DNA of 64,000 bases, from NCBI GenBank assembly GCA_965202875.1, contig OZ241870.1, forward strand, positions 2,790,001 to 2,854,000, given 5' to 3'. The notes below the pieces were generated by a model. That model saw only the letters and a program-made list of their open reading frames with translations. It ran no database searches and was not told where the DNA came from. The translations under genes were made by a program, and so were the position numbers. Origin of the DNA: HK1 sp965202875. Lineage in GTDB: Bacteria > Pseudomonadota > Gammaproteobacteria > HK1. Of this stretch, positions 25,479 to 34,712 are shown piece by piece (positions within the stretch are counted from its first letter, which is position 1; every line of letters starts with the position of its first letter).

Positions 25479-26813
25479 TCATGCCTTCGCCCACGGAAAG
25501 CTCGTCGTTCGCACTGCAAGGCGCGTCAGGCCCATTTCATTCCACAGCCGCCTGTCCGGGAAGCGCACATACCCCCCGGCTCGTCCCTTGTGCTTGCGAC
25601 ACAGCCACTGACGCAGCCGCCGGGTCGCGTGCCGGTCAATCGCGGCGTAAGCCGGGCTGACCTGTCCCAGGTGGAAGTAGTTCGCCCATCCGGTCATGAG
25701 CCGGTTCAGCCGTCCCACCACCACCTCCGGGTCCAGCAGCCCGTATCGTCGCGCCGTCAGCTCGCTTACCCTGCGGCACAGGCTCTGCACGCTCGCCGGT
25801 GTGGGGCGTGTGCCGATGTAGGCTCGGCCCGTATCCCGACGATAGTTGCGTCCCACCCGGTAGCCAAGGAAGTCGAACGATTCCTCCGGAACACGCACGC
25901 ATCGGGTCTTCTCGGCGTTGAGCGGCAGCTTCAGACGCTTCATCACGTCCTCGACCGCCTCGCGCATCGTCGCCGCCGATTCCTTGCCCAGGATGACAAT
26001 GTCATCGGCGTAGTGGACGACGCCCGCCTTGAAGCGTCGGGCATACCCCAACCCCTTCCAGCCCAGGAGGAAGCGGCGCATGTACAGGTTGCTCAGTAGC
26101 GGAGAGATCGGCGCCCCTTGTGGGGTCCCCTTCCTCTCCCGACGCGCCCGGTTCGTGCGGCGGGTGCCGCCTCGCCCGTCGTCCTCCTCGACCGCCCTCT
26201 CCCACCACGCCTTCACCCAACCCAACATCCGCCCGTCACTCACCCGACGGGCGACGCACTTGAGCAGTTCAGCGTGCGGTCTCTGGCCGAAGTAGTCCGA
26301 CCAATCCGCGTCCACGACCTCGCAGTGACCCGTGTTCGCCAGCCGATGCGCCTGTTGGACCGCATCGTGTGCGCTTCTTCCCGACCGATAGGCGTATTGC
26401 TCCGGGGTCAGGTCCGCCTCGAATATCGGCGTCAGCACCAGCAACGCCGCCGTCTGCGCCACCCGATCCCGCAGACAAGGAATGCCCAGTGCCCGATACT
26501 TCCCGCGTTGTTTCTTCGCAATCCACACCCGCCGAACCGCTTGCGGCCGGTAGGTCCCTTCCTTCAGCTCCCGCGCCAGTCCCCCAAGCCACCGCTCCAC
26601 GCCCCGCGCCTCAATGTCCGCCACCGTCTCGCCGTCCACCCCGGGCGCCCCGCCATTGCGGCGGACCTCGCCCCAGGCAACTGCCAGCACATCGTCGCGC
26701 CACACCTTCAGCGTATGGAACCGATAGCCCGCAGCTTCCTTCGCTTTCGCATGGAGCACCGCCTGGAGTCTCCGAACCCGTTCCGGGGCTGTTAGGCTCG
26801 CACCAGTCCCCAT
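25479..26813 (-). CDS. ltrA: Group II intron reverse transcriptase/maturase
   Basis: A 444-residue protein with the RT fingers-palm core (YAYRSGRSAHDAVQQ, KGTPQGAPISPLLSNLYM), the catalytic YADD box (VVHYADDIVIL) and the maturase-specific domain (LNRLMTGWANYFHLG). No HNH endonuclease domain follows, so retrohoming would rely on nicks or replication forks. ATG at 26813 has aggagg about 8 bp upstream. YADD plus the GIIM domain rules out a diversity-generating retroelement RT. Confidence 0.93.
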   Translation of the reverse strand: MGTGASLTAPERVRRLQAVLHAKAKEAAGYRFHTLKVWRDDVLAVAWGEVRRNGGAPGVDGETVADIEARGVERWLGGLARELKEGTYRPQAVRRVWIAKKQRGKYRALGIPCLRDRVAQTAALLVLTPIFEADLTPEQYAYRSGRSAHDAVQQAHRLANTGHCEVVDADWSDYFGQRPHAELLKCVARRVSDGRMLGWVKAWWERAVEEDDGRGGTRRTNRARRERKGTPQGAPISPLLSNLYMRRFLLGWKGLGYARRFKAGVVHYADDIVILGKESAATMREAVEDVMKRLKLPLNAEKTRCVRVPEESFDFLGYRVGRNYRRDTGRAYIGTRPTPASVQSLCRRVSELTARRYGLLDPEVVVGRLNRLMTGWANYFHLGQVSPAYAAIDRHATRRLRQWLCRKHKGRAGGYVRFPDRRLWNEMGLTRLAVRTTSFPWAKA

Positions 26814-27316
26814 CTCCCTTCCTCCTTCTTGTGCCCCTCTCGAACCAAGGCCCCTTCCCTCCACCAGCATTACCCGGCTTCCCCGGTACTACGGGCCTCT
26901 CCGCCACCCCATACGGCCCGGCCTGTCCCTCGCGGGGGTCCGGTTGGCGTGTGCCGCGCCACCGTCGGGGCTTCCCGTGTTGCGTCCATCCCCCTCTTCC
27001 CTGCGTGCCGCCGCCATTACCCCGGCGGAACCGGCCGGTGCTCGTATCGCTCGCTTCCCGACCGATGCCAGCCTTCCCCGTGTTACAGGCGGGTCGGCTT
27101 CCGCATTACCCGTTTCGAGGCCTGCTCGGCGTTCACTCGCGTTGCGGCCCGCAGGGTCGCCGAGTCGCCTTCGCGACCCGTCTCATCGGAGTGCTTCAGT
27201 CCCTGTCGTTGCCTCCATCGACCGCTCCGACTGCTACCGGCTGGAGCGACAGTTACCGGGCGGGATTCGCACCCGCTAGGGTATGGCGCCTTGCACGGCG
27301 CACTGCAACAATCGGG

Positions 27317-28013
27317 TCAACAGCCGATATATCTCCCCCGTCTTCCTCGACAGCCACTCTTTACCCGAGCGAGCTACGGTAGTCTGTTGCGACGTTTCGA
27401 TCAGCATTTGAATCTGTACGTTCGTCAATACACCCGTAGCAGCATATCCTTTTCTCGATTGCCAATCCTGGATTGCCGCGCGCGTTTTCGCGCCGTAGAT
27501 GCCATCCGCCGGGCCGGGATTAGTGCCTTGCGCCGCCAGTGCCTTTTGCACCTTGCGCATTTGCCCGCGGGTCAGCTTCGCGGGTTGCGGCAGACTTGCC
27601 ATGAAGCCGGTAGCGTCCGGTGGCCCGCCGCTCACACACCGCGCGGCTGGAACCCGGCACCCCGTATTCCCGTGCGCCCGGCACTCGGAGAGCGCCTTTG
27701 CTTCCGCCGCGTCCTTCGTACTGCCGTAGCCCGTCCCATAGCCTCCCTTGGCGCCTACCGCCAACGCTCCGCAAGTGTTCTGGAACCAGCCGACCTCCGC
27801 ACAATTCGCGCCGCCCTTGTCGCGACACTCGCGAACCGCGCGGTACTTCGCATCTTGGCGACTCCCGTAGCCCCACGAAAAGCCCCATCCATAGCCTGTA
27901 CCAGTATTCGGAGAGAAGGCGATGGAACCGTATTGCGCGAAAGCCGGAACGGCACCCACAGCCAGAATCGCGCCGAACACCATCGCCGCCAGAATCCGTT
28001 TCGTCGTCTTCAT
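27317..28013 (-). pseudogene. 5' part of a DUF4189 / peptidoglycan-binding / FGE-like fusion gene
   Basis: Signal peptide MKTTKRILAAMVFGAILAVG then AVPAFA, a DUF4189-like segment rich in Gly and Cys (DAKYRAVRECRDKGGANC, DAAEAKALSECRAHGNTGC), a peptidoglycan-binding helix bundle (RKVQKALAAQGTNPGPADG), then EWLSRKTGEIYRLL, which belongs to the FGE-like domain. There the frame meets the inverted-repeat element and stops at 27276 after nonsense residues. Joined to 24575-25048 it would make one secreted cell-wall-binding fusion. ATG 28013 follows ggagcgcaggcg. Confidence 0.8.
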
Positions 28014-28746
28014 CGCCTGCGCTCCCGTGGAAGGCCCCGCCGCCAAGTCGGCAGGACGCCCGACACTACCCCGCGCGCGCGACGGCCACAACGCCGACGA
28101 CATCACCCCGGGCACGCCGCCGAAGGGTATGCGCAGCAGGACCGGGCTCGACTCGGGAAGCCGCCTGTACGCTTTCCCACGGACCGAACGCGCCCCGCCG
28201 CACCACCGCACGGCCCGAACCCCGAACGCCGCCCCACGGGACACCAGGACGCCCACGAACCGGAAACGGCTCCCGGGTTCGACCAGCCTCCGCAATCTCG
28301 CCGCCCCCGGCCCGACCGCGAACCGGACCCCGCCCTCGGGACGGGTATCCCCGGCAGGCAGGGTTCGACTCGGGGGGACGTCGCCGCTCGGCGCGCTACC
28401 GGACAGCTACCGCGCCCGCGTAGCCGCCTGCACGACGCCCCGCCCGAACTCCGAACGACCCGCTCAGGCACGACCGGACGGGGTTCGACTCGGGACACCA
28501 AGCCACCACACGAACCGGAAACGTATTTCCGGTTTCTCCCGACCAGCCTCCGCAAACTCGACGATACCGGCACGGCCACGGCGCCGGCTGGAACGGGTAT
28601 GCGCGCCAGGGTTCGACGGCGGTAGCGCCGCAGGAGCGCACGGCGCCAGGCACGGAGTCAGCCCGGCCACGTCGCCGCCCTACGCACCGGAAGCCCGGGC
28701 GGCGCCCCACGGCCCGAAGGGTATGCGCGCCAAGCACGGCACCGCC
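28014..28746. other. Intergenic region with two to three copies of the cargo repeat module
   Basis: No supported gene. It carries the modules accggacggggttcgactcg, the hairpin ccggaaacgtatttccgg, ctcccgaccagcctccgc, and a gctcggcgcgctaccggaca box, twice in tandem with changes. Confidence 0.6.
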
Positions 28747-29769
28747 TCAGCGAAGCGTGACCGCACCGGCCGCCGCAGGAACTGCCTCGTTGAGCGCCCC
28801 AGCCGGCATTAACCTGTCATCCCGCCACTCTGTTTCGTACCGATCACCGGTCGGCCACGTCTCGACCCAACGACCGTTCCTCTTGCCATCGACGTAGGGA
28901 CCTTCTTCGACGCGCCCATCCGGGTCTGTCTGGACCCAATGACCGTTCGCCTTGCCATCGACGTAGGGACCTTCTTCGACGTACCCATTCGCGTATGTCA
29001 AGACCCAATGACCGTTCCTCTCGTCATCGACGTAGGGACCTTTCGCAACCGTCCCATCCGCGGTTGTCCAGACCCAATGACCGTTCCTCTCGTCATCGAT
29101 GAAGGGACCTTCGTCGACGCGCCCATCCGCGTATGTCACGACCCAATGACCGTTCCTCTTGCCATCGACGTAGGGACCTTTCGCAACCGTCCCATCCGCG
29201 TATGTCTCGACCCAATGACCGTTCCTCTTGCCATCGACGTAGGGACCTTTCGCAACCGTCCCATCCGCGTATGTCTCGACCCAATGACCGTTCCTCTTGC
29301 CATCGACGTAGGGACCTTTCGCAACCGTCCCATCCGCGTATGTCTCGACCCAATGACCGTTCCTCTTGCCATCGACGTAGGGACCTTTCGCAACCGTCCC
29401 ATCCGCGTATGTCTCGACCCAATGACCGTTCGCCTTGCCATCGACGTAGGGACCTATCCATACGTCGCCATAATTGCCCTCGATGGTCAATATGCCGTCT
29501 ACGATCAGCCCGCCTTGACACGTACCCGTACCGCGTACCGATTCCCCGGAATGATAGCGTCCCCTGTAGACGTAGCATCCGGGTTGTTCGTCCAATTCTT
29601 GCCAGCATTGCGCCCAAGCATGATCGTCGCCAGCATGATCGCCGCCGCCCGGGGGATAGCTCCCCGACAACTCGGAACACTTCGGAGACCGCGCGCCCTC
29701 AGACTGTGCCCATGCAATAGGCACCACCAGAGCACCGAGCAGCACCACAGAGAGAATCCGCCTCATCAT
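28747..29769 (-). CDS. Exported YwqK/MORN-variant repeat protein
   Basis: A 340-residue protein: signal peptide MMRRILSVVLLGALVVPIAW, a Cys-containing domain of about 100 residues (CWQELDEQPGCYVYRGRY), then nine or so 23-residue repeats of the form GPYVDGKRNGHWVETYADG, as in YwqK-type and MORN_2 proteins. Four central units are identical at the DNA level (69-bp period), a sign of recent expansion. ATG at 29769 follows gagggga. Likely a surface or periplasmic binding scaffold. Confidence 0.75.
   Translation of the reverse strand: MMRRILSVVLLGALVVPIAWAQSEGARSPKCSELSGSYPPGGGDHAGDDHAWAQCWQELDEQPGCYVYRGRYHSGESVRGTGTCQGGLIVDGILTIEGNYGDVWIGPYVDGKANGHWVETYADGTVAKGPYVDGKRNGHWVETYADGTVAKGPYVDGKRNGHWVETYADGTVAKGPYVDGKRNGHWVETYADGTVAKGPYVDGKRNGHWVVTYADGRVDEGPFIDDERNGHWVWTTADGTVAKGPYVDDERNGHWVLTYANGYVEEGPYVDGKANGHWVQTDPDGRVEEGPYVDGKRNGRWVETWPTGDRYETEWRDDRLMPAGALNEAVPAAAGAVTLR
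29093..29440. repeat. 69-bp tandem repeats in the YwqK-like gene
   Basis: Five consecutive units with gacccaatgaccgttcctct and a 69-bp period, the middle ones identical. The repeat differs in sequence from the MORN repeat at 23.4-24.2 kb although the period is the same. Confidence 0.9.
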
Positions 29770-29777
29770 CAGTCCCC

Positions 29778-30011
29778 TCATTGGGTTGTTCGACAGTCTC
29801 TCCGAGATGAAAGCATCTTCACAGGGCTGCATTGCAGGAACTCGCCCACCCCGCGCCTGACGGCGACAGTGCGCCGGGACGGACCAAACCGACGCAGAGG
29901 ACGGGCTGACTCCGGCGCAACGGCGACGGCAGGCACGGCGCCTTGCTCCCCTGAAACGGGCGCCACCACAGACCCAAGCACCACAGGCAGAATCCGCCTT
30001 ATCGTCGTCAT
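29778..30011 (-). pseudogene. Orphan signal-peptide cassette, body lost
   Basis: MTTIRRILPVVLGSVVAPVS begins like the signal peptides of the neighbouring cargo genes and is preceded by the same kind of upstream sequence (gaagcgaagacg), but the following 55 residues have no protein-like character and no homologue among the neighbours. It looks like a remnant of another secreted-protein cassette whose mature part was deleted or shifted out of frame. Confidence 0.4.
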
Positions 30012-30254
30012 CGTCTTCGCTCCCGTTGTGGCCCCGCCGCCGATCGGCAAGGATGCTTGACATTACCCGCCCCGAAGGGTATGCGCAACAAGCAGGGTTC
30101 GACGCGGGAAGCGCCGTCGATCGGCACGCGCCCCGGCAGATACCGCGCCCGAGAACCGGACTCCGTTCGGCGCCCTACGGGACACCTAGACCCCGCGCGC
30201 CACGGAAACCGCTTCCGGGTTCGACCAGCCTCCGCAATCTCGCCGATGCCGGAA
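30012..30254. other. Intergenic cargo repeat
   Basis: No gene. Contains gcagggttcgacgcggga, cggcagataccgcgcccg and the gggttcgaccagcctccgca box of the recurring module. Confidence 0.5.
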
Positions 30255-30782
30255 TCAGTTGCCCCGCGCCTGATCGGCTTGCCATTCGCGGTACCAATCT
30301 TGGATAAACACACCATCGCGCCACTCGCCCTCTTCGCGCGTGCCGTCCGGGTACGTGTAGACGCCCCGCCCATGCGGTTTTCCTTCGCGGAAATCGCCTT
30401 CGCAGCGCGTACCGTCCGAGAGCGTTATGACACCTCGCCCGTGGTGCTTCCCCTCGCGCCACTCGCCTTCGTAGTCCGGCGGCATATGGATCTCCTCATC
30501 CAAGACATCGCCCATGAACTCGAACTTGAAGCGCTTTCCGTGCGGGTACGTTTCGACACCTCGACCGTGCGGTTGCCCATTCCGGGACTTACCTTCGTAG
30601 CGACTGCCATCCGGCCTCGTCAGAACGCCTTGACCGTGGAACTCCCCATCCCGGAACTCCCCCTCTTCGCGCGTGCCGTCCGGCCACGTGTAGACGCCCC
30701 GCCCGTGCGGGTTCCCGTCGCGGAACCCGCCCTCGTCGCGCTCTCCATCCGGCAATGTCCCGTCCGCATTCTTCGCTTTCAT
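30255..30782 (-). CDS. MORN-repeat protein without signal peptide
   Basis: A 175-residue protein (from MKAKNADGTLPDGERDEGGF) with seven MORN units such as EGEFRDGEFHGQGVLTRPDG and a short C-terminal tail (DWYREWQADQARGN). The open frame reaches back to 30881, but that stretch (MQAASRQGRTWQLAGLV) has no signal peptide. Unlike its neighbours it therefore appears cytoplasmic or has lost its 5' end. Repeats are more diverged than those at 23.4-24.2 kb. Confidence 0.6.
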   Translation of the reverse strand: MKAKNADGTLPDGERDEGGFRDGNPHGRGVYTWPDGTREEGEFRDGEFHGQGVLTRPDGSRYEGKSRNGQPHGRGVETYPHGKRFKFEFMGDVLDEEIHMPPDYEGEWREGKHHGRGVITLSDGTRCEGDFREGKPHGRGVYTYPDGTREEGEWRDGVFIQDWYREWQADQARGN

Positions 30783-31097
30783 CACCCCCTCCCGGCTCCC
30801 TCGCGCCCCATGACGCTCGACTACGGTATCGACTAAGCCGGCCAACTGCCACGTCCGCCCCTGCCGACTCGCAGCCTGCACGTCGCACTACGGGACGGAC
30901 CCCGAATCAATGCTGGCCACCGGGACGCAGGACCGAAAACCCGGACGAACGTCCGGGTTTCCACCTACGGGCACCAGGCACGGAGTCAGCCGGCCACGTC
31001 GCCAGCGGGAAGGGTAGCCGCGCCAGGGTTCGACTCGGGGCAGCGCCGCCGCTCGGCACGCTACCGGGCAGATACCGCGCCCTCGTAGCCGCCTGTA
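30783..31097. other. Intergenic cargo repeat up to IS copy 2
   Basis: No gene. The recurring modules caccaggcacggagtcagcc, gccagggttcgactcggg and gctaccgggcagataccgcg are present. The IS copy 2 insertion lies inside the tacgccgccctacgg box of this repeat. Confidence 0.6.
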
Positions 31098-31107
31098 CGC
31101 CGCCCTC

Positions 31108-32533
31108 ATAGGTTGGTACTTAAGGAAATCACAAAACCGGCTCCAATCCGAATTGGAGTCGTCCTTTCTTGCGGTCTCGTTTCGGATGGGACCGAGTCGC
31201 ATTGCTCGCCAGATAATCCACCAAGCCTCGTAACACGGGAAGAAAGCCACGTCTCCTTCCACAAGCAAGCGCACGGAACACCTCCCCCAATCCATGACGC
31301 GCACACATCGCCACCTTCCGTGTCGAGACCTCGACCCCTCGCAATACCTGCGTCATCTGAGCCAAGTAACGCTTCAGAACCGAGGCCGCAATCGCCGTCC
31401 ATATCAGACCCTCGGCTATCCCCGCTTTGCTCGTGTCGAACGCATGAAGATTCGCATACGACTTCCACTCCTTGAACAACAGCTCGACCTGCCACCGCAA
31501 CCGATAGAGCTGCCCCACCTGCTCCGCACTGAATCGGCTCCGCGCCAGATTCGTCACCAACAACGTATGACACCCCTCGTCAGGATTCCACCGCGCCAAC
31601 AGCCTCAACTCCAACTCCTTCTCTCCCTTCCCCCAAACCACATCGAGGTCGACCGTCTCGCCCTTCGACAGAACCCCCTGCTTCAACAATTGCCCGGACC
31701 ACTCCCCCAACGCCTCCCCTTCCCAGGTATACGCACCCTGCACCTTCGGATTGACCGATGCGCTCGCACGCATCACGAAATACCCACCCGCCCTGTCCAC
31801 CGCACCCATATACTCCAGGTCAACGTACCCACGGTCCGCCAACCGCAGGTCATCGCGCAGCGCCTCGGGCGAGGGCAGATGGGGCCGCTCCGGCGCCGTG
31901 TCCGCCGTCAGCGTCACCTGCTCCACCGATTCATTCAACAGACTCATCGTCACGTGCAGCTCCACCGCAGCAGGGTTCTGCTTCTTGAATCGTCCCGGGT
32001 AATGCTCACGAAGCGCATCCTTGACCGCGAACGAACAGCCGTCCTGGATCACAATCCGACCGAACTCACCGAGCGGACCCCGCGCCGTCGGCTGCAGCAC
32101 GCTCACCACCCATTGCCGAAGGACCACGTCCAACACGGCCCGCATGAAGTCCTTGAAGGAACGCTTCGCCAACTGGTTGTGGAACGGCTTGTATGCGACT
32201 GTCGTGCCGAACAACGCATTGAATTGCCGTTGAATATCGGCCAATGTCTCGACCGTCCCCGTGGCATGGCCTGCCAGCAGGCCCAGGACCAGTCGATATG
32301 GAGTAATCAGGCGTTCCCGGTGGCAGAAACCGACCCTCCGTCCGAGGTCATTGAGTGCCGTGGGCGACAGCACGCGCTTGATCTGGTGGGCGAATTGAGC
32401 AACAGTGCGGCGTCCCATCCGAGTCTTCTCCTGTCATGTGGATCCAGCAATTCCATGATCGGAGATTTCGGATGGGACTTCAACGGTTCATAAAATCCAA
32501 TGAAAATCAATTAGTTATAAGATCCTACCTATG
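31108..32533 (-). mobile_element. IS4-family insertion sequence, copy 2 (internal, inverted)
   Basis: 1,426 bp in the opposite orientation to copies 1 and 3. It is flanked by the 10-bp direct repeat acgccgccct (31098-31107 and 32534-32543), so it is a simple insertion into the transposon cargo. Recombination with either end copy would invert half of the cargo. Confidence 0.92.
31129..32418 (-). CDS. IS4-family transposase (copy 2)
   Basis: 429 residues, identical in protein sequence to copy 1, with the same DDE residues and Y-(2)-R-(3)-E-(6)-K signature (YRLRWQVELLFKEWK). Intact. Confidence 0.92.
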   Translation of the reverse strand: MGRRTVAQFAHQIKRVLSPTALNDLGRRVGFCHRERLITPYRLVLGLLAGHATGTVETLADIQRQFNALFGTTVAYKPFHNQLAKRSFKDFMRAVLDVVLRQWVVSVLQPTARGPLGEFGRIVIQDGCSFAVKDALREHYPGRFKKQNPAAVELHVTMSLLNESVEQVTLTADTAPERPHLPSPEALRDDLRLADRGYVDLEYMGAVDRAGGYFVMRASASVNPKVQGAYTWEGEALGEWSGQLLKQGVLSKGETVDLDVVWGKGEKELELRLLARWNPDEGCHTLLVTNLARSRFSAEQVGQLYRLRWQVELLFKEWKSYANLHAFDTSKAGIAEGLIWTAIAASVLKRYLAQMTQVLRGVEVSTRKVAMCARHGLGEVFRALACGRRRGFLPVLRGLVDYLASNATRSHPKRDRKKGRLQFGLEPVL

Positions 32534-33340
32534 ACGCCGCCCTACGGAACGGACAGCCCCGACCACCACCCCACCCGCACGGCCCGGACTCCGAACGGCG
32601 CCCTACGGGACACACAGGCACGACCGGACGGGGTTCGACTCGGGACATCAAGCACACGAAACCGGAAATACGTTTCCGGTTTCTCCCGACCAGCCTCCGC
32701 AAACTCGACGATACCGGCACGGCTATGTCGCCGACCACGGGACGGGTATGCACGGCAGGCCGGGTTCGACTCGGGAAGGTTGGCGACTATGGCAAATCGG
32801 CACGTGCGCCAGCCGGCGCAGGCACCTTCCTACGTATCCCTACGCACGGCTCGCCGCGGCTCGCACGTGCACCGGGACACTTCGGCGGGCGGATGCAGAT
32901 TGGCCACGTGGCTACGCCACGGACGGCGCCGCATGGCGTAGGCCGGCGCCGGTGCTTCGCTTCGTTCGCAAGCTCCACAGGCAGGCATATCCCGCGAGCA
33001 TGAACCCGCTCGCTCCCGGTATGCCTGCCTGTTCCGCAAGCTCACTCGCTACGCCCCGTCACCGGAAGGCTGAAGTGTTGACCATGCCGCAGGACGGCGC
33101 GGACGACATCGACGGCCGCACCGCTCGGGACGACGCCAGCGGTATCGCCGCGTTTGCGGTCAGGCCTGACGAAATTCCCGATCTTCGGGAATTTGTCGAG
33201 CCCTCGGATGAAATCGTCCCCCCGATCGGCAGGTTGGCCAAGCGCCGCCGGGATACCCCGTCAGATTCGCCGAATTGGATGGACCGTGCCATAGACCGGC
33301 ACGGAAGGCGATGCGACCGGGATGGCGATGTCAAAGGCAC
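32534..33340. other. Intergenic stretch: cargo repeats, an inverted repeat, possible gene remnant
   Basis: 32544-32790 carries the recurring module with the hairpin ccggaaatacgtttccgg. At 32978-32989 and 33020-33031 lies a perfect 12-bp inverted repeat (caggcaggcata / tatgcctgcctg), itself bracketed by direct copies of gcaagct. The plus-strand frame from 33084 (MPQDGADDIDGRTARDDASG) has coding-like composition but runs into the downstream gene on the other strand, so I do not call it. The sequence ccggcacggaaggcgatgcg (33296-33315) also ends the corresponding region at 24.5 kb. Confidence 0.5.
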
Positions 33341-34318
33341 TCAGACACCACACGTAAGTATCGGCATGCCACCGTCGAAAATAACGCACGGCAGGGCAAC
33401 GCGGAACCCGCGGGTGTTGTACCGGCCGTAACGTTTGCCACTGTAGCGGGTAGCGGCGCGGATGCTCACGGGGACATCCGCCCAGGAGCCGCCGCGAACA
33501 ACCCGCGACCTGCAAGCCCCCATCGTCATACCCAGATAGCCCTTCCATGCGCTCCCGTCACTTGGCGCTCTCTGTCGGTCGAAACCGGGCGTCTCGCGCT
33601 GGTAGCCTCCGAAATAGCAGTCCTCCACCCACTCCGATACGTTCCCGTGTACGTCGTGCAGCCCGAACGGGTTCGCCGAGAACGACCCCACCGGTTCCGG
33701 GAATCGCAAATCCCACCGGCGCCCGCAGCCAGCGCAGTTCGCACGGTTTCGGCCGATGTCGTCCCCCCACCAATACGCCGTCGTCGTCCCCGCACGCGCC
33801 ACATATTCCCACTCCGCTTCACTCAACAGCCGATACAGCTCCCCCGTCTTCTTCGACAGCCACAGCACATAAGCCTGCGCGTCTTCCCAACTCACGTTGA
33901 AGACGGGGCGGCTCCCTCGGTGCCCTCGGCCCCGGGCATCATCTTTCGGACTGTACCCGCCACATCCCCCGTCCGACACACACGCATCCCACTCCGCAAA
34001 CGTCACTTCGTACACCCCCACCGCCAACGCATACTCTATCGTCACCAGATGCACCGGGCGTTCATCGCGGCGCCCTGAGGTCGAGCCCATCCTGAAGCTT
34101 CCCGCCGGAACCACCACCATCTCCGGGCACTCCGGGCAGTCCCGGAACACTTCGTGTGGGCGCAATGGTGGTGGCCATTGAACGTCGTCATAGTCCTGAC
34201 CTTCCTTTTCGTCCTGACCTTCCTTTTCGCCGATAACGTAGAAGTCCACCTCCGCCGCGTCGACGTGCCCCGCCACCAGCCACGCACCGACCATTGCCGC
34301 AATCAGTACCCGCTTCAT
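33341..34318 (-). CDS. Secreted FGE/sulfatase-modifying-like (C-type-lectin-fold) protein
   Basis: A 325-residue protein: signal peptide MKRVLIAAMVGAWLVAGHVD, then a full FGE-sulfatase domain (MVVVPAGSFRMGSTSGRRDE, VFNVSWEDAQAYVLWLSKKT, LLSEAEWEYVARAG, GNVSEWVEDCY, RGGSWADVPVSIRAATRYSG). Catalytic-type cysteines of true formylglycine-generating enzymes are not obvious, so a binding or protein-modification role in the envelope is more likely. About 480 bp of its 3' half are duplicated at 24575-25048 with a different C-terminal tail. The next gene ends 2 bp upstream. Confidence 0.8.
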   Translation of the reverse strand: MKRVLIAAMVGAWLVAGHVDAAEVDFYVIGEKEGQDEKEGQDYDDVQWPPPLRPHEVFRDCPECPEMVVVPAGSFRMGSTSGRRDERPVHLVTIEYALAVGVYEVTFAEWDACVSDGGCGGYSPKDDARGRGHRGSRPVFNVSWEDAQAYVLWLSKKTGELYRLLSEAEWEYVARAGTTTAYWWGDDIGRNRANCAGCGRRWDLRFPEPVGSFSANPFGLHDVHGNVSEWVEDCYFGGYQRETPGFDRQRAPSDGSAWKGYLGMTMGACRSRVVRGGSWADVPVSIRAATRYSGKRYGRYNTRGFRVALPCVIFDGGMPILTCGV

Positions 34319-34320
34319 CG

Positions 34321-34656
34321 TTACTCCCTCCCTCCGTAGATGCGCGTTCCGTCACTATCCAAAACTTCCACGAACCAACTCACCACGCAAGACCATCCCA
34401 CCTTCGGAGGGTAATCACTCCCACGACAAGTACAATCGCCGATGATCTCACGAACTACTTTCATGTCATTCTTGTAAAGCCGCCTCTTATGTACACGTAA
34501 CTGCCACCTCGCGCGGTCCTCCGTCTTCTTGCACGCGACAGTGAATTCCTTAGCTGAGCTGACTGCGGTTCCACTGAGATCTTGTGCGGTAGCATCGAAG
34601 GATGCCATCGCCAGCATCGCGAGCGCCGCCGTCAGTATCCGTTTCGGCATTCCCAT
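34321..34656 (-). CDS. Small exported protein, unknown
   Basis: A 111-residue protein with signal peptide MGMPKRILTAALAMLAMASF then DATAQ and a mature part with four cysteines (VACKKTEDRARW, GDCTCRGSDYPPKVGWSC). ATG 34656 is favoured by gggag 8 bp upstream. It sits in a minus-strand run with the genes on both sides and may be cotranscribed with the FGE-like gene (2-bp gap). No family recognised. Confidence 0.6.
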   Translation of the reverse strand: MGMPKRILTAALAMLAMASFDATAQDLSGTAVSSAKEFTVACKKTEDRARWQLRVHKRRLYKNDMKVVREIIGDCTCRGSDYPPKVGWSCVVSWFVEVLDSDGTRIYGGRE

Positions 34657-34712
34657 GTCCATCACTCCCACAAGAAGAAAGGCCACCCCGGGCGGTTTGA
34701 ACCGCCCCCCAA

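Larger units (their letters stand above)
25315..27303 (-). mobile_element. Group II intron (3' boundary approximate)
   Basis: The 5' end reads gtgcgccgtgcaaggcgcc, with the domain I segment agcgggtgcgaatcccgccc shortly after, starting at 27303 directly inside the inverted repeat. Domain V is at 25436-25468 and a domain VI-like cacctaac-type stretch follows. The end lies near 25310-25320. The intron is in the same orientation as the interrupted gene, so splicing would leave the small inverted-repeat element behind rather than restore the gene. Confidence 0.8.
25049..27316. mobile_element. Inverted-repeat element carrying a group II intron
   Basis: 13-bp terminal repeats: cccgtcagttgca at 25049-25061 and, on the other strand, cccgattgttgca at 27304-27316 (3 mismatches). 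The direct repeat tcaa flanks both sides (25045-25048, 27317-27320). Excision rebuilds CTG TTG AGT GAA, in frame with the intact homologue at 33.8 kb. Without the intron the element would be about 280 bp with no coding capacity, that is, MITE-like. Its right half contains two facing copies of the gtcattcccgcgaaagcggg hairpin (25187-25258). Confidence 0.75.

Noticed and set aside
25479..26813. RT associated with the CRISPR locus or a retron
   Set aside because: It is 27 kb away, inside the transposon, within a group II intron.
33084..33431. Possible plus-strand gene (MPQDGADDIDG)
   Set aside because: It runs into the 3' end of the oppositely oriented FGE-like gene, has no ribosome binding site and no recognisable family.
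25479..34318. Diversity-generating retroelement (reverse transcriptase near C-type-lectin-like FGE proteins with differing tails)
   Set aside because: The RT has YADD, a maturase domain and an adjacent group II domain V; no template/variable repeat pair with adenine-specific changes was seen.
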